Source: Methanobacterium sp.
GTDB lineage: Archaea > Methanobacteriota > Methanobacteria > Methanobacteriales > Methanobacteriaceae
DNA length: 6,735 nt
Reading direction: 5' to 3'
Assembly (NCBI GenBank): GCA_020854975.1
Contig: JAHKLQ010000120.1
Span: 1 to 6,735, forward strand
Shown: piece after piece, positions 5,746-6,735 of the stretch
Position numbering within the stretch: the stretch's first letter is position 1
Layout of the letters: each line of letters opens with the position of its first letter
The notes under the pieces: model-generated
Told to the model about the DNA's origin: nothing
Seen by the model: only the letters and a program-made list of their open reading frames with translations
The model's database searches: none
Translations under genes and position numbers: made by a program

Positions 5746-6735
5746 TTAAAAAACCCTGTTAAAAAATGCTGATAAATAAAAATAAACTATTTGCATGTAA
5801 TAAATAGGTAGATGACGGTTGTATCCTTTTTTATGAGTTTTTATGAATTTTAAGCTGGTTTTAATTTCTGAAAGTGTGGTGTTGATGATTTTCCCTTTTT
5901 TCCGGGAGCTACCTATTTTATGCCATACTATGGAATTGAGGGCTGTGATGGCCTTAAAACCCTGTTGGTGGAGTTTCAATGCTAGATCAGCATCTTCACA
6001 TCCGAAAAAGAATTCTTCATTCAAGTAATGGAAGGGTATTTTCCCTGACTTTATGAGCATGGCTGCTCCAGAAACCCAATCCACATCCAGTGTTGCACCT
6101 TGATATGAATCAATATCCACATCTTCCAATACTGCGTAATGTCCAGGATACTTGTTTAAATCTATCTTTCCACCCACACACCATATTTCATCAGTTTTAC
6201 CCTGGAAATCATAGTAATAAATTTTTGAACCTACTAGGGCAATTTTATCATCTGATTTGGCAACATTAACTAGTTCCCTGAGAAATTCTTTATCCACTAC
6301 TGTGTCATTATTCAAAAGAAGTGTATAGGGAGCCTCCAGCACATCCAGAGCAAATCTGATTCCAATATTATTGCCCTTGGCAAATCCATAGTTTGTACTG
6401 TTTTTTATCAGAACTAGACTGCACTTAGAAGGTGAATCCTTGATTTTTCCAATAATTTCAGTTGAGGAATCTGAGAATTCAGGATCATTAAGTTCTTCCT
6501 CGTCAAACTCAAATAAATCAACAGGCTTGTTAAGGGAAGTGTACTGGAAGAATTTGGATTTGACAGTTAATTCTCCTTTACAATAACTCCGGATTTGGTC
6601 TAAAGAGTTATCTTGAGAATTGTTGTCCACTAAAATAACCTGGAAGGAAGGATAGTTTATCTGGAATAGGGATTCCAGACATTCTACTGTGTCATGCCAA
6701 CCATTCCAGTTTAATAGGATTACAGCTACCTCAGG
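5746..6735 (-). CDS. GT2-family glycosyltransferase, 5' end outside window
   Basis: This is a partial gene: 329 residues are visible and the reading frame is open to the window edge. Reading from 6735, the protein begins PEVAVILLNWNGWHDTVECL, the classic first strand of inverting GT-A family 2 enzymes, so only a few N-terminal residues are probably missing. The in-frame GTG at 6630 codes for the Val of VDNNS and would remove this essential strand. Further motifs, numbered from the first visible residue: nucleotide-binding DNNS (37-40), NYGFAKGNNIG (115-125), metal-binding LLLNNDT (139-145), VSGAAMLIK (221-229), FFFGCEDADLALKLHQQG (242-259) and VWHKIG (270-275). About 40 extra, acidic residues lie between DNNS and NYGFAKGNN. 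The C-terminal about 35 residues are aromatic and hydrophobic and may lie on the membrane. Family relatives often act as rhamnosyl- or related transferases in cell-surface glycan synthesis, but the sugar is unknown. It converges on the plus-strand operon and has its own, unseen promoter. Confidence 0.88.
   Translation of the reverse strand, partial: PEVAVILLNWNGWHDTVECLESLFQINYPSFQVILVDNNSQDNSLDQIRSYCKGELTVKSKFFQYTSLNKPVDLFEFDEEELNDPEFSDSSTEIIGKIKDSPSKCSLVLIKNSTNYGFAKGNNIGIRFALDVLEAPYTLLLNNDTVVDKEFLRELVNVAKSDDKIALVGSKIYYYDFQGKTDEIWCVGGKIDLNKYPGHYAVLEDVDIDSYQGATLDVDWVSGAAMLIKSGKIPFHYLNEEFFFGCEDADLALKLHQQGFKAITALNSIVWHKIGSSRKKGKIINTTLSEIKTSLKFIKTHKKGYNRHLPIYYMQIVYFYLSAFFNRVF
5827..5852 (+). terminator. 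weak candidate T-tract terminator for the plus-strand operon
   Basis: The 69-bp gap itself is A-rich on the plus strand and offers only a TTTT at about 5738-5741. The first strong plus-strand T-runs (six Ts at 5827-5832, five at 5838-5842, four at 5849-5852) lie inside the 3' end of the opposing GT2 gene, where they also encode a Lys-rich stretch. If used, the operon transcript would overlap the GT2 mRNA by roughly 100 bases. This is a guess from composition. Confidence 0.2.

Noticed and set aside
5843..6028. Plus-strand 61-codon ORF inside the GT2 gene
   Set aside because: It lies wholly within a well-supported minus-strand gene, has no recognisable motif and no good ribosome-binding site; it is an antisense shadow.
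5746..6630. GT2 gene as a complete 294-residue protein starting at GTG 6630
   Set aside because: The frame is open upstream to 6735 and encodes the conserved first strand VAVILLNWNGW of the GT2 fold; the GTG is the Val codon before DNNS.
1..6735. CRISPR array, tRNA/rRNA gene, insertion sequence or attachment site
   Set aside because: No regularly spaced repeats, transposase-like protein, terminal inverted repeats or tRNA-like fold was seen; almost all of the window is accounted for by glycosyltransferase and membrane-protein genes.

Overview
This window looks like part of a surface-polysaccharide or glycoconjugate locus from a low-GC methanogenic archaeon, most likely Methanobacteriales (Methanobacterium-like). 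The main support is a 702-residue membrane protein that I recognise as DUF2206, a family I associate with these methanogens. AGA/AGG and ATA codons are common, AGGT/GAGGT ribosome-binding sites fit an archaeal 16S tail, and T-tracts rather than strong hairpins lie after the genes. The genus is inferred; there is no rRNA or other marker gene here.

Layout: positions 1-68 are an AT-rich leader with a possible TATA-like element. Four plus-strand genes follow almost without gaps: a GT4 glycosyltransferase (69-1187), a second GT4 of the Cys-containing HDxxLxCP type (1184-2419), the DUF2206 membrane protein (2432-4540), and a third GT4 (4537-5676). Junctions 1/2 and 3/4 are ATGA overlaps of 4 bp and junction 2/3 is 12 bp, so this is one co-transcribed, probably translationally coupled operon. 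A 69-bp convergent gap follows. Beyond it is a minus-strand GT2 glycosyltransferase (6735-5746) whose 5' end runs off the window. Its reading frame stays open to the edge and includes the conserved N-terminal strand, so the in-frame GTG at 6630 is not its start.

How they may work together: the three GT4 enzymes and the GT2 enzyme are cytoplasmic (or membrane-peripheral) enzymes that would add sugars one at a time from nucleotide-sugar donors onto a growing, probably lipid-linked, glycan. The DUF2206 protein fits a 17-helix topology that places an Asp/His/Glu motif and a C-terminal domain of about 130 residues outside the cell, which resembles a GT-C-type glycosyltransferase acting on the outer face. 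Donors, acceptors and final product cannot be read from this sequence.

The gene families are familiar, and I see no clear new defence, mobile or RNA-based system. The points most worth checking are the topology and putative active site of the DUF2206 protein, replacement of an acceptor-site His in the first GT4, D-x7-E variants of the EX7E motif in two GT4s, a Cys cluster in the second GT4, and an acidic insertion in the GT2.
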